The notes beneath the pieces were generated by a model that worked only from the letters and a program-made list of their open reading frames with translations, did not search any database and was not told where the DNA came from. Of a stretch of 12,169 nucleotides of DNA, positions 12,107 to 12,169 are shown piece after piece. This DNA comes from an uncultured bacterium. Lineage in GTDB: Bacteria > Cyanobacteriota > Vampirovibrionia > Gastranaerophilales > Gastranaerophilaceae. Location: contig CAMDZX010000044.1 of assembly GCA_945910925.1 (NCBI GenBank), positions 1 to 12,169 on the forward strand, read 5' to 3'. Every line of letters starts with the position of its first letter. Position 1 is the stretch's first letter. Position numbers and translations under genes: made by a program.

Positions 12107-12169
12107 AAAGGGTCTATCATTGAACATTAAAATGGTTGCCCGAATATGAAATTTATGGTTCAATAAACG

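Noticed and set aside
12107..12169. Possible gene start or hairpin at the end (ATTGAAC/GTTCAAT)
   Set aside because: Every ATG here meets a stop within a few codons; the 7-bp arms are 32 bases apart and too weak to call.
1..12169. CRISPR array, insertion sequence, prophage or tRNA/rRNA genes
   Set aside because: No regularly spaced repeats, transposase or integrase-like proteins, terminal repeats or structural RNA signatures were seen.

Overview
The DNA is AT-rich bacterial chromosome with dense gene packing and mostly clear AGGAG-type ribosome binding sites. It opens inside the S10/spc ribosomal protein cluster and then passes through housekeeping genes mixed with lineage-restricted proteins. 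The Zn-ribbon S14, the L16 beginning MLMPKK, the L24 with a C-terminal Cys cluster, the methionine gamma-lyase-family protein, and the small proteins resembling nothing familiar would suit a gut Gastranaerophilales (non-photosynthetic Cyanobacteriota, 'Melainabacteria') or a Firmicutes-like lineage. I favour the former from general resemblance only; the sequence does not prove it.

Layout. Positions 19-3668 (+): rplV, rpsC, rplP, rpmC, rpsQ, rplN, rplX, rplE, rpsN in canonical order, with a 97-bp gap holding a UUCG-capped hairpin exactly at the S10/spc junction. Two hairpins, the second a textbook terminator (3686-3766), then end the transcript right after rpsN, so the usual rpsH-rplF-rplR-rpsE... 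continuation is not here. Positions 3808-4263 (-): an Hsp20 chaperone, divergent from 4483-5031 (+), a secreted-looking or surface-looking protein of unknown function with one EF-hand/dockerin-like loop. The 219 bp between them hold two clean inverted repeats. Positions 5137-5310 (+): a 57-aa protein whose end overlaps by 4 bp the end of a convergent von Willebrand A-domain protein (6017-5307, -).

Positions 6121-7815 (+): a PLP enzyme of the methionine gamma-lyase/aluminium-resistance family followed without any gap by dUTPase (dut), served by a good promoter at 6059-6087. Positions 7896-8216 (+): a two-helix membrane protein whose Shine-Dalgarno can be sequestered by a strong leader stem, with a competing upstream fold. 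A bidirectional terminator (8291-8328) separates it from the convergent nrnA-yihY pair (10155-8328, -), a DHH nanoRNase/pAp-phosphatase and a YihY/BrkB membrane protein overlapping by 8 bp. Positions 10328-11695 (+): a 455-aa protein I do not recognise. Positions 11777-12106 (+): a DUF721/DciA-like protein, the probable replicative-helicase loader. The last 63 bases hold no gene that I can see.

The most interesting points are the possible bistable RBS switch at 7837-7895, the operator-like inverted repeats upstream of hsp20, the early end of the ribosomal protein operon, three genes (vWA, nrnA, dciA) whose -10-like boxes lie directly before the ATG without a Shine-Dalgarno, and the unknown 455-aa protein. 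No CRISPR array, insertion sequence, tRNA or rRNA was seen.
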